Below, in pieces: positions 1-6,797 of a stretch of 13,580 nucleotides of DNA. The stretch comes from Cruorifilaria tuberocauda. Its lineage: Eukaryota; Nematoda; Chromadorea; Rhabditida; Onchocercidae. A model generated the notes under the pieces. The model was not told the DNA's origin. It ran no database searches and was given only the letters and a program-made list of their open reading frames with translations. The DNA lies in assembly GCA_013365365.1 (NCBI GenBank), contig JABVXU010000964.1, positions 1 through 13,580 on the forward strand, given 5' to 3'. The number at the start of each line of letters is the position of its first letter. The first letter of the stretch is position 1. A program made the position numbers and the translations under genes.

Positions 1-192
1 TACTTATCATCATTTATTACCGCTGTTAATTATCATTAATTATTGATTATTGTTAATTATTAATTGTTATTAACTAGCAGCAAGCACATTTCATTTGAGA
101 TATGATTCCATTTTTTAATATATATTCATTTATATTGTTAAAATAGCTTACTTATTAGGAAGTTTATAAGATTTTTTTCAAAATTTTGATAC
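1..192. other. AT-rich non-coding stretch with degenerate TTAATTATT repeats
   Basis: Positions about 27-75 are an imperfect run of TTAAT, TTATTG and ATTAAT words, a degraded low-complexity repeat. I see no open frame or splice-like signal worth reporting. It sits just upstream of the GATA-type cluster. Confidence 0.5.
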
Positions 193-234
193 TTATCATA
201 AACTTATCACAGTGAAAATTTATCATAGTGATAA
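193..234. promoter_or_regulatory. Cluster of four TTATCA/TGATAA (GATA-type) hexamers
   Basis: TTATCA occurs at 193-198, 204-209 and 220-225, and TGATAA at 229-234. That is four copies of one hexamer, counting both strands, in 42 bp. The outer TTATCAC (204-210) and GTGATAA (228-234) are also perfect inverted repeats that could form a 7-bp stem. TGATAA is the known core of GATA-factor sites, for example those of intestinal GATA factors in nematodes. No promoter or transcript is visible, so regulatory function is inference, and in DNA this AT-rich the cluster could be chance. Confidence 0.25.
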
Positions 235-446
235 AATTAAATTTTAATTGAAAAACTTTTGTTTTGTTCAATTGTTTTATTGAAGTTTGTATTTCTGTTT
301 CTGATCAATTCCTATGTTTACTACTGTTATTATCATCTCTAAGTTTTCATCTATATTATCAGCTATATCTATTATCATCTATAAGTTGAAGAGAAAGAGT
401 GATAACCCTTATTCGATGATAAAAAAATGATTAACATTAATAAATA

Positions 447-517
447 ATGACCTTAACCCCATTTCAACATCATTTCGATTTAACAACATAATCAAATCAA
501 TGTGACTGGTACCACCA
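447..517 (+). repeat. Left inverted arm of the foldback element
   Basis: This is the best-conserved core of the left arm. It carries ATGACCTTAACC near its outer side and GTGACTGGTACCACC near its inner side. It is locally richer in G+C than its flanks, which makes chance AT-driven similarity to the other arm unlikely. Confidence 0.7.
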
Positions 518-670
518 TATTAAATAAACCTTTCCAATAATATATCAATCATAAATGACGAATTATTTCTTGTATTGGAAAAGGTAATTAATGCTTATTT
601 AACTTTTTTACACTTTCATTTTTCTTCGTTTGCAAGGATCAATAAGAAAGAATAAATTAAATAGCAATTT

Positions 671-710
671 TATTTTAGTATAAAATAAATAATTTTAGTG
701 TAAAATAAAA
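671..710 (+). repeat. Two-copy 20-bp tandem repeat inside the foldback spacer
   Basis: Two adjacent 20-base units (671-690 and 691-710) agree at 17 positions around the core ATTTTAGT.TAAAATAAA. They lie in the central spacer of the foldback element. No function is apparent. Confidence 0.6.
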
Positions 711-911
711 TACTTTACTTTCCACACGTTAACTTTTATCTGATAAGAGTAAAAAAAAAAAAAGCGAAAATAATTGATAACGACAGCACAAAATTTCTTT
801 TTCTACTCGGAAAAGCAAAAAAGGTTCTCTTCTCACTTTTCCTCACATCTGTTTTACTTTTTCCAATTTCAGAATTCATTGATGAATGATAATATAAGGC
901 ATTGATTCGAT

Positions 912-984
912 TGGCGGTACCAGTCACATCGATTTGATTCGATATTGTTAAATTGAAAGGATGTTAAAATGAGGTTAAGGTCAT
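912..984 (-). repeat. Right inverted arm of the foldback element
   Basis: Reverse-complement partner of 447-517. It includes GGCGGTACCAGTCAC and GAGGTTAAGGTCAT. Compared with the left arm it has two extra bases (CG) and seven substitutions. Confidence 0.7.
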
Positions 985-1008
985 CAGTTATTGTTGTAAA
1001 TTATTTTA

Positions 1009-1260
1009 AAATTTAATTTATAAATTTGGTTTGATATGAATTGATAAGAAAAATCTTGAAATGATAAACTGTTCCATTTATTTTGTTTTTTTTTTCTCAA
1101 TGAATTCTTGTTCTGATGTTTGTGCCAAACGTTTGCTTAATTTTGCTTAATTTACTTAGTTAATTATAAACTTAACGAGTGAAAGAAATGTTATTTTCTT
1201 TCATTACAAATTAAATTCTTAAAAAATTAAAAAATTTTTTAGTTTCATTAAATTTTTTTG
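1009..1260. other. AT-rich stretch, nothing recognised
   Basis: T-rich and A-rich runs only. A repeated GCTTAATTTTGCTTAATTT word near 1133-1151 is the only local pattern. No usable open frame was seen. Confidence 0.5.
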
Positions 1261-1323
1261 TTTCAGATGAATCATTTAATGTTAAAAAGAGGAGGAATAG
1301 TTGAAGATTTAGCAACTTTTTAA
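1261..1323 (+). CDS. Possible terminal exon or tiny ORF after a TTTCAG acceptor
   Basis: A nematode-like 3' splice site (a T-rich tract ending TTTCAG at 1261-1266) is followed at once by ATG and 18 codons to a TAA at 1321-1323, reading MNHLMLKRGGIVEDLATF. If the exon is instead entered one base short of a codon, the reading is ESFNVKKRRNS and stops at 1302-1304. The stretch is less AT-rich than its flanks. ATG abutting the acceptor would suit spliced-leader trans-splicing, but an 18-residue product is too short to judge. All three frames close soon, so if this is an exon it is a last one. No upstream partner was identified. Chance is quite possible. Confidence 0.13.
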   Translation, partial: FQMNHLMLKRGGIVEDLATF

Positions 1324-2170
1324 AGTTGTAATAATTTCAAATAAGATGTAATATTGCTTAACAAAAAAAACTGGCAATCTATGTTACTTTTATTGATTAT
1401 AAAAATGTATTTTTTTTCTATTTAAATACATTTTACATAACTAATTATTAATTTGTAACTTTTTAATTAATTTATTATTTAATTTCTTTATTTCCAATTT
1501 GATAATTGATTTATTTCCGCTATTGTTTATCATAAAATATGTAATTGTTTAATAGCAATGACAACTTAAAATCTAATACAATTAAAATTATCAGAATTGA
1601 AATTAATTAAGTCGTAATCGATAATGCAATAACTAATGCATTTATAAGTATAAAATTTTTTTTAATTTAAATAAATTGAAAAATTATCAAAGGTGATATT
1701 TTGAAAAGATTTCAATGGTGAATGCATTGATTGCTAATTTATGTTCTGGGCGGGGAAAATGAAAGAGAGGAAATAAGACAAGCTTGTTAACTAGCTTCAA
1801 ATTATTTTTGTTATTTATCAGCTTAGCTTTACTGCATCATTCATCGTTCGATTTAAAATATATCATCTCTCGCTGATTTAATTCAAATTGTTTAATGCGT
1901 TATTGATTAATTTCAATTTTATTATTGATTGGTATGCTTGAGTTAACTAACTTCTTCTGATTGTGATTCATGATTAATTTCAATTTACATCTATTATTGA
2001 TGCATTTATTCAAATTCTAAGTTTACATAAAAATCAATTCTAAAATTAAACTAAAAGCTAATATATGAAATGAAAATCATTGCAGTATGATTACATATCT
2101 AAATCATACCATATTTAATTCATCAAAAAGTAAAATTGAAGTCTTTCTCTCTTTCCATGAAAAGTTATCC
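1324..2170. other. Long AT-rich non-coding stretch
   Basis: About 850 bases of AT-rich sequence with many TTAAT and ATTGATT words and no convincing gene. A minus-strand AATAAA (complement at 2005-2010) lies about 165 bases beyond the stop of the minus-strand exon candidate at 2171-2216. It could serve as its polyadenylation signal, but the hexamer is common at this composition. Confidence 0.45.
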
Positions 2171-2499
2171 TTAAGTGAATGTTAGCTTGGCCAATATATT
2201 TCTCGGCTTCACGTAACTAAGTGATTGAGGAAACAAGAAAAGGGGAAAAGAAAATGAAGGAGAGAATAAAGCATAGCAGAAGAGAGAAAAAAACATAGTG
2301 ATAGTGAAGACGGATAATTTCATGAAATTGAGTTTTTTCTAAATCTTTTTGTCCCTCTCTCTCTCTCTCTCTCGCTTTCTCTTCACTTTTTTTTACAAGT
2401 CCAAATTTTCTATTCCTTTCTTTTCTTCAATTGCTATTTAAAAATTGAAATTTTCAATGCTTACCATTGACTGTCACCAAACGTTTCCTGCGTAATAAG
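2171..2499 (-). CDS. Candidate 3' end of a spliced minus-strand gene (two exons)
   Basis: Read on the minus strand, a very long pyrimidine tract (2502-2590) ends in a TTTTCAG acceptor. A 35-nt exon follows (2499 to 2465) and closes at the consensus-like donor ATG|GTAAGC. A 248-nt intron (2464-2217) then ends in another strong pyrimidine tract and CACTTAG. The next exon (2216 to 2171) reaches TAA at 2173-2171. Of the three frames in the short exon, one is stopped internally, one leads to a stop at the junction, and one continues across it. That frame reads LITQETFGDSQ, then C at the junction, then YVKPRNILAKLTFT and stop. The product family is not recognised. I could not find the preceding exon. 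The splice signals and the phase agreement are seen; that this is a gene is inference. The short length leaves room for chance. Confidence 0.28.
2225..2290 (+). repeat. Purine-rich block (G/A)
   Basis: The plus strand here is almost only G and A, so the minus strand has a pyrimidine tract directly before the candidate CACTTAG acceptor at 2217. It is the first of four strand-asymmetric blocks in this area. Confidence 0.6.
2355..2373 (+). repeat. (CT)n microsatellite in a pyrimidine-rich block
   Basis: About nine CT units inside a longer pyrimidine-rich block (about 2340-2430). It is complementary in sense to the AG run at 2522-2542, so the two could pair as distant arms. Confidence 0.85.
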
Positions 2500-2521
2500 C
2501 TGAAAAGAGAAATAAAGAAGT

Positions 2522-2542
2522 AGAGAGAGAGAGAGAGAGAGA
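2522..2542 (+). repeat. (AG)n microsatellite in a purine-rich block
   Basis: Ten AG units inside a purine-rich block that runs to about 2590. On the minus strand this is the pyrimidine tract upstream of the candidate acceptor at 2500-2501. Confidence 0.85.
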
Positions 2543-2609
2543 AAAAGAGAGAGAAAGGAGAGAGGAAGAAGAGAAAAAAAAAGAAAATCATGTTTAAAGC
2601 TAGGAGGAA

Positions 2610-2795
2610 ATGAAGACTATTGTCTCAATTTCAATTCCCATTTCAATAGTTTTGTTTCAACATCTTTTTTTTTTCCTATTCCTCATTTTCCCCAATACTA
2701 TCATTCTCTTTTTTTTTCTGTTTTTATTTCTTTCTCTTATCTTTGCGATTTTTCTCTCCATTTCTTTACTTATCCTTCTCGAATTCCATTTCTAA
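2610..2795 (+). CDS. Hydrophobic 61-residue ORF, probably a pyrimidine-tract artefact
   Basis: ATG to TAA encodes 61 residues beginning MKTIVSISIPISIVLF. The protein is almost entirely F, L, I and S, with room for two or three membrane-spanning segments and hardly any charge apart from Lys2, a Glu near the end and His. The ATG has a purine-rich context (AGGAAATGAAG). I recognise no family. The plain explanation is base composition: this is a pyrimidine-rich block, which cannot make plus-strand stops easily and necessarily encodes Phe, Leu, Ser and Ile. No splice acceptor lies just upstream. A small membrane peptide cannot be excluded. Confidence 0.13.
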   Translation: MKTIVSISIPISIVLFQHLFFFLFLIFPNTIILFFFLFLFLSLIFAIFLSISLLILLEFHF

Positions 2796-3026
2796 TCATT
2801 TAATACTTCGTTGACAGGCGAAACACTTCCCTCTCAATATGTTATCTCTTAAAAGATAAAGTATATACATTCTATGCATTATCAGTGTTTCTTATCATGC
2901 TTAGAAAAAATAAATAAAAAAGGAAAAATCCATAAATTAATGGCTTTTTTAACATCTAATGACATTTGAATATTTAAGTGCATGTAAATATATATCGATG
3001 CATAAATGAGTGCACGGATATATGTG
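2796..3026. other. AT-rich stretch with one less AT-rich patch
   Basis: The patch around 2808-2835 carries TTGACAGGCGAAACAC on the plus strand and a short cysteine-containing reading (GKCFACQR) on the minus strand. Neither could be joined in phase to another exon candidate. The remainder is AT-rich with alternating TATATA words. Confidence 0.4.
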
Positions 3027-3233
3027 AAAATATCGTTTTTTTTTGAGAGCATAATGTTAAAGAATGTCAATATTGATTGATTCACTCGTGCATTATAAAA
3101 TATCCTTGAAAATGACAATTTCCGAAAAGATTATGTTAAAAGACGATTGCTTTATTTATATATAGATGTAATATTGTTGGAAATATCATTTTTTGAGCAT
3201 ATAATGTTAAAGGATACCACTATTGATTGATTT
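3027..3233 (+). repeat. Diverged two-copy local duplication, period about 150 bp
   Basis: Copy one (3027-3083) and copy two (3180-3233) share AATATC, TTTTTTGAG, ATAATGTTAAAG and TATTGATTGATT in the same order. The offset is 150 bases for the last two words and about 153 for the first. In the 32 bases from ATAATG the copies differ at four positions. A 78-residue minus-strand open run (2882-3118) overlaps copy one and is likely incidental. Confidence 0.6.
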
Positions 3234-4415
3234 GCTTAAAGAAAAAAGTTTGTTAAGAAAGTTACTTGTATTATCCTTTTTGATCAAATTTCTCTACAAA
3301 TATCCTATGCTATATGAAAAAAGAACAAAAAAATTTCCATTTCTTTTAGCTTTAATTAATATATGAAATATTTGTAAACTTAAGCTTTCACCATGCATTA
3401 CAAATACTTTACAAAATTAAATCATTCAGTCAACTGTATAGCAAGATTTTCCATAACTTTGATCTATATTTTACTTTTCTTTTCACTTTTCTTAATTTTA
3501 ACCTAGTTAAGAGTCATGCAATATTGAAAAGAATTTCTTTTTTTACTTGTCTATCCGTTCAATAAAAATTTTCAATGATTGAGAGATTCATGTAATTTTT
3601 GATATTTATAATGAATAGCATTTGATCATCAGAATAGAATGAATAATTGTTTCCTTTTTTTTAATGCTTAATTACGAATAAGCTATTCCAAATCAATGCT
3701 ATTTTGGAAGAATAAATTTTCTTTTTCCTTTCGTTGTATGGAAAACTAGAGAAAATGGGAGGAAAAAAAAATTGTTTCAGCAAATTCAGATCGATTGTTG
3801 TTAAATAGAAGGAAATCTTTGTATTCCTCTTCTTTCTTCGTTTTTTCTTTTTCCAATTTTACGAAACGTCTTTTAATGAAGAAGACAAAAAGGAAAACTT
3901 AACGAATTTTTTTAACTGTTCAAAATTTGTAGAATATTTTTAGCTATTTTCATCAGTTATCTCAATAATTATTTATTAATTGCAATTAATTGCTGCTTAA
4001 TTAATTACGATAATTACTGCATATCGTTAATTAAAATGAACTTTAACAGTTCACATGTTTTTATCAAAGTATTGTATTTACGAACGATTTTCTTTTCTAA
4101 ATTTAAGCGATTTAATCAATCGCTTTAAGGGAAAATTGTTTGTTCTTGAGAAAAGATAATAATACTTTTGCTTAGAAAAAGTGCATTTTTTTTCCGTTAA
4201 GAATTATTATAATTAGCAGTATTTTGCTAAAGTTCATCCTTCTAGATGAATTAATACAATCACTATCTTTTTTTTAATCAATAATTTTACCCACAGAAAT
4301 TTCTATTAATGCGAAAAAAAGCTAAGAATTTCATAATCGAATTGTTATTCTTCGAAAAAAAAACTTATAGTTATTATAATTAAATAATATGGTACTATAC
4401 TGTCCGCAGAGGCAG
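3234..4415. other. AT-rich stretch; ambiguous open frames near 3746-3902
   Basis: Mostly featureless. At 3746-3902 both strands are open for 39-50 codons (see rejected items). Around 3968-4035 a run of TTAATTGCAATTAA and TAATTAATTACG words gives several small palindromes with TAATTA cores, which are homeodomain-like but very common in such DNA. Confidence 0.4.
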
Positions 4416-4478
4416 AATTACTGAAATAGAATAAATTACTGAAAAAAATCTAATGGAATAAATTACTGGAAGAAATCA
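4416..4478 (+). repeat. Degenerate tandem repeat around AATTACTG
   Basis: AATTACTG recurs at about 4417, 4434 and 4461, followed each time by an A-rich segment, with GAATAA ahead of the second and third copies. Spacing is uneven (about 17 and 27 bases). On the minus strand two of these repeats create TTTCAG-like acceptors, which weakens the minus-strand exon reading at 4345-4420. Confidence 0.5.
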
Positions 4479-4657
4479 ATATTCCATATCTTTTATTACT
4501 ATATCAAATTCAATAGTTACTAGTTACTATTCGGCTAAATAATATAAATTATATAAACTGTATGAAATAACTGTATAAAAGAATTTGTGAATTGAATATG
4601 AGGAAAGGAAGTGAGAAGAAAAGATCAAAAATAAATTCAAACATTTAAAAAAAAAAG

Positions 4658-4779
4658 GATGATAACGGATAAATTAATCTTAACAACTATAAATTAACAA
4701 CAATAATTGATAATACATGATGATAACGGATAAATGAATCATAGCAACTATAAATTAACAGTGATAATTGATTATACTT
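4658..4779 (+). repeat. 61-bp tandem duplication, two copies
   Basis: Units 4658-4718 and 4719-4779 start with GATGATAACGGATAAA and match at about 53 of 61 positions without gaps. Both contain ACTATAAATTAACA and ATAATTGAT. No function is apparent. It is the cleanest tandem duplication in the window. Confidence 0.8.
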
Positions 4780-5060
4780 TATCTAACAAAAGAAAAATTG
4801 CTATGAAAATGATTGAATGTTTGATTAAAAAAAAAAAATTGTTATATCAAAATAAACGATCATGAAAATTTTTATGAAATAATTTTTAATTAAAAGAGAA
4901 AAAGAATCATGTAAAAATAACGCATGTAAAAGATTAAAGGTTAAACAGTGATAAAAGCAATAACAACAAAATTTGCATATTGATTGCATAAATGCGTTAG
5001 AAATGCGAAAGCTGTTCACAAGTAGCATTACTAGCATTGAATTGAATCATCGATTTTAAT
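4780..5060. other. AT-rich stretch, nothing recognised
   Basis: A 70-codon minus-strand open run (4825-5037) is present. It is no longer than expected by chance and has no supporting splice or start signal. Confidence 0.45.
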
Positions 5061-5143
5061 CCATCCATCCATCCATCCATCTAGCTAACCATCTAGCTAA
5101 CCATCTAGCTAACCATCTAAGCTAAACCATTTGGCTAACCAGT
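5061..5143 (+). repeat. Compound minisatellite: (CCAT)5 then CTAGCTAACCAT units
   Basis: Five perfect CCAT units (5061-5080) are followed by three perfect 12-base CTAGCTAACCAT units (5081-5116). A 14-base variant with two inserted A's and a degenerate last unit ending near 5143 complete the array. The 12-mer contains CCAT, so it probably grew from the tetranucleotide array. The array abuts the G+C-richer island that follows. Confidence 0.9.
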
Positions 5144-5286
5144 CAGCCAGCAAGCATTCTGTTGTCCATTCCATTCCAATCTCCGATAATGTACGGAAAG
5201 GGTAAAAGCCTTTTTCTGTTTGGGTTAGTTATTAGCATTCCACAAACATTTGCTCCTTCTCCTCCTTCCTCATTTCTTTGTTTCAT
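5143..5286 (-). CDS. Candidate 47-residue ORF in a G+C-richer island
   Basis: The minus-strand ATG (5286-5284) to TGA (5145-5143) encodes 47 residues. There is a Gly/Glu-rich start (RNEEGGEGANVCG), a basic NPNRKR segment, and then LLPFPYIIGDWNGMDNRMLAG. The composition, with Gly, Asn, Asp, Pro and Trp, is unlike the Phe/Lys/Asn noise found elsewhere. The island (about 5128-5275) is clearly richer in G+C than its flanks. A pyrimidine-rich TTTGTTTAG acceptor-like site ends at 5302, 15 bases upstream of the ATG. However, another ATG (5299) opens a short overlapping frame first. The ORF ends where the minisatellite begins. I recognise no family. The opposite strand is also open over the same bases, so at most one reading is likely to be real. 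Confidence 0.22.
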   Translation of the reverse strand: MKQRNEEGGEGANVCGMLITNPNRKRLLPFPYIIGDWNGMDNRMLAG

Positions 5287-5305
5287 TGATTCTTTTCATT
5301 GCTAA
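5189..5305 (+). CDS. Alternative 38-residue secreted-type ORF in the same island
   Basis: The plus-strand ATG to TAA encodes 38 residues with a signal-peptide-like layout. It has a basic start (MYGKGK), a hydrophobic core (SLFLFGLVISI), a possible cleavage region after TFA, then PSPPSS and a short tail with two cysteines. The frame stays open upstream to about 5128 without another ATG. A possible donor (AAAGG|GTAAAA, GT at 5202-5203) interrupts it. No good acceptor lies directly upstream. It competes with the minus-strand ORF over the same bases and is not recognised. Confidence 0.16.
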   Translation: MYGKGKSLFLFGLVISIPQTFAPSPPSSFLCFIDSFHC

Positions 5306-5606
5306 ACAAAAGAAAGTTATTAACCAAACAGTGTTATGAACAAATACAAATACTTTCCATTTTATTTCTTTTCTTATTGTTATACTAAATTTTTATTAAT
5401 ACAATAAGAAAGTAAGTAATTAATTTTAATGTAATAGAATACTTTGATCATCTCTTTTGTACCGATTCTACTCTTTCTTCTCTTATATTATGATCAATTT
5501 TCCTTTTCATTTAATAGTTCATATCAATTTCATTTCATTTAAACATTAATCTTCGAATATTAGGATTGATTCGAAATTTTAATTTGTTTTTTATTGCAAA
5601 CTTTTG
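5306..5606. other. AT-rich stretch, nothing recognised
   Basis: T-rich and A-rich words with a mild pyrimidine bias on the plus strand near 5440-5540. No supported gene or repeat. Confidence 0.45.
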
Positions 5607-5772
5607 CATATACTTTTATTGATATGCATTTTTATATATACTTTAACTTATACTATTTTACATATACCTTTACAAATAATATTTTACACACACTTTTACC
5701 GATTACATTACTTTTATTGATATACATTTTTACTTATACTTTTACTTATACTATTTTACATATACTTTTATG
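5607..5772 (+). repeat. Two-copy local duplication, period about 99 bp
   Basis: Segments of about 66 bases beginning at 5607 and 5706 share TACTTTTATTGATAT, CATTTTTA, and ACTTATACTATTTTACATATAC in order, with a few one-base gaps. The intervening bases also contain ACTTTTAC-type words, suggesting a degraded tandem array. An alternating purine-pyrimidine patch with GCATAC, ACGTACGTATAC and ACGCACGCATAC follows at about 5773-5875. Confidence 0.6.
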
Positions 5773-5874
5773 AATATATATATTAATGCATATTATGCAT
5801 ACTTTTGCATGCTAACGTACGTATACTCGTATACTCATGCAAATACGCAAACGCAAACATACGCACGCATACAC

Positions 5875-5916
5875 ATGAACGCAGAGGATATGAGCATATG
5901 CCACCTAGTTAATATT
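5875..5916 (+). CDS. Possible short first exon with a perfect GTAAGT donor
   Basis: ATG at 5875 opens 14 codons (MNAEDMSICHLVNI) that end exactly at ATT|GTAAGTAAA, a textbook 5' splice sequence (GT at 5917-5918). This stretch is less AT-rich than its surroundings. A possible acceptor (TATTTTCATAG, ending 6090) would continue in phase for only eight more codons (LKQTNHLK) to a stop at 6115-6117. No upstream acceptor or promoter was seen. The donor is seen; the gene is inference and weak. Confidence 0.12.
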
Positions 5917-6130
5917 GTAAGTAAATCTAAGCTCATGCATATATATTTGTTTGATGTATCGCCTTTTTCCAATATAATTTTTCATTTATCATAATCCTAG
6001 TAGACTTAAGATTAAGTGAATTAATCAGAATCATTGCAATTACAATGATAATATAATTACATTATTAAATGCAATCTGGTATTTTCATAGCTGAAACAAA
6101 CTAATCATTTAAAGTAATCTTACTGTACAA

Positions 6131-6175
6131 CGTAAGTGAATATACATTTGTATAAGTATACGATTACCTACATAA
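6131..6175 (+). repeat. 45-bp dispersed direct repeat, copy 1
   Basis: It matches 6470-6514 at 40 of 45 positions without gaps. The shared core is TAAGTGAATAT..ATTTGTAT and AGTATACGATTA. All but one of the five differences are transitions. Flanks do not align. Confidence 0.75.
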
Positions 6176-6469
6176 TTAGTATCTCATATGCTTATAGACC
6201 AAAAAGTATAGTAAATACTTATCAAAATAATCACAAATAAATTATATGTAATTGAATTCATATTTTTAATAAACATCAATTATTGATTATTAATTATTAG
6301 TCATTACTGATTGATTATTGATTTATATATTATTGAATGAGAAACTCAATTATTATCATAATGATATACAAATAAATTAAAAAAGAAAGTTTTTAAATAA
6401 ATTTTACACGATAAAAATATTCAGTAATGCATAATAATCGCAATCAATCAATATTTTATATCTTTCATA

Positions 6470-6514
6470 CTTAAGTGAATATGTATTTGTATGAGTATAC
6501 GATTATCTACATAA
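6470..6514 (+). repeat. 45-bp dispersed direct repeat, copy 2
   Basis: Second copy, 339 bases downstream of the first in the same orientation. The bases between the copies are AT-rich with many ATTGATTATT words and no internal gene. Confidence 0.75.
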
Positions 6515-6754
6515 AAAAAAATTACAAAATGAAATTCTTTTCTTCTACAATAACTTTTTATCGCTATAAATGAAAGAAAAATTGAGAGAAAGAAAAGAGC
6601 AAAAATTAATGAAGCAAATTTCAAATTTCGAAAAAATTATTTTAGCATTGTTAAAGTTTAAGCTAACATTTTGCAATATTCGATAGTAATTTGCAAATAA
6701 TTTTTTGAAAATTTATCATCTTTTAAAAAGAGAAAAGATGGGAAATCGAGAGAT
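6515..6754. other. AT-rich stretch, nothing recognised
   Basis: No open frame, repeat or signal that stands out from the background. Confidence 0.45.
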
Positions 6755-6797
6755 TTACACAGCTCTATCGCTTTTTCCTTCCCTCATTCTTCTGAAA
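6755..6797 (-). CDS. Possible tiny minus-strand first exon after TTTCAG
   Basis: On the minus strand GTTGTTTCAG (complement near 6792-6801) is followed after four bases by ATG (6787-6785) and MREGKSDRAV, stopping at TAA 6757-6755. A donor-like GTAAAT overlaps the stop, so an exon could splice out before it. The stretch is less AT-rich than its flanks. TTTCAG a few bases before ATG is the geometry of nematode trans-splice sites. Nothing beyond this supports a gene, and no continuing exon was found. Confidence 0.1.

Larger units (their letters stand above)
424..1008. mobile_element. Foldback / MITE-like element with long inverted arms
   Basis: A left arm (447-517) and a right arm (912-984, read on the minus strand) match at 64 of 71 aligned bases with one 2-base gap. 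Six of the seven mismatches are transitions, as expected for an old inverted duplication. Weaker similarity continues outward to about 424 and 1008. It also continues inward, where a 14-base block at 574-587 matches the complement of 854-867 with one difference. The central spacer (588-853) is unrelated AT-rich DNA. The arrangement is typical of non-autonomous foldback elements or long-TIR MITEs. I see no transposase and no convincing target-site duplication, so the family is unknown. A simple inverted duplication of host sequence is the alternative. A minus-strand stop-free run (736-966) crosses the right arm, but the left arm interrupts the matching frame. Confidence 0.6.

Noticed and set aside
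3746..3902. Open frames on both strands: plus 3783-3902 after GTTTCAG (NSDRLLLNRRKSLYSSS...) and minus 3898-3746 (50 codons with KLEKEKTKKEEEYKDFLLF).
   Set aside because: Both read plausibly over the same bases, showing how easily this composition gives protein-like strings. Neither has an ATG start or partner exon, and about 20 such 50-codon runs are expected by chance in the window.
4345..4420. Minus-strand exon reading NSASADSIVPYYLIIITISF after a TTTCAG acceptor.
   Set aside because: The acceptor is produced by the degenerate AATTACTGAAA tandem repeat, and the frame could not be joined in phase to the minus-strand exons at 2465-2499.
4825..5037. 70-codon minus-strand run.
   Set aside because: Within chance for this composition, with no start, splice or compositional support.
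6061..6097. Minus-strand TTTCAG followed by CTATG and MKIPDCI, or YENTRLHLI in another frame.
   Set aside because: Too short to judge. Linking it to the candidates at 6755-6797 and 4401-4420 works for phase only up to the next exon, where the frame is stopped.
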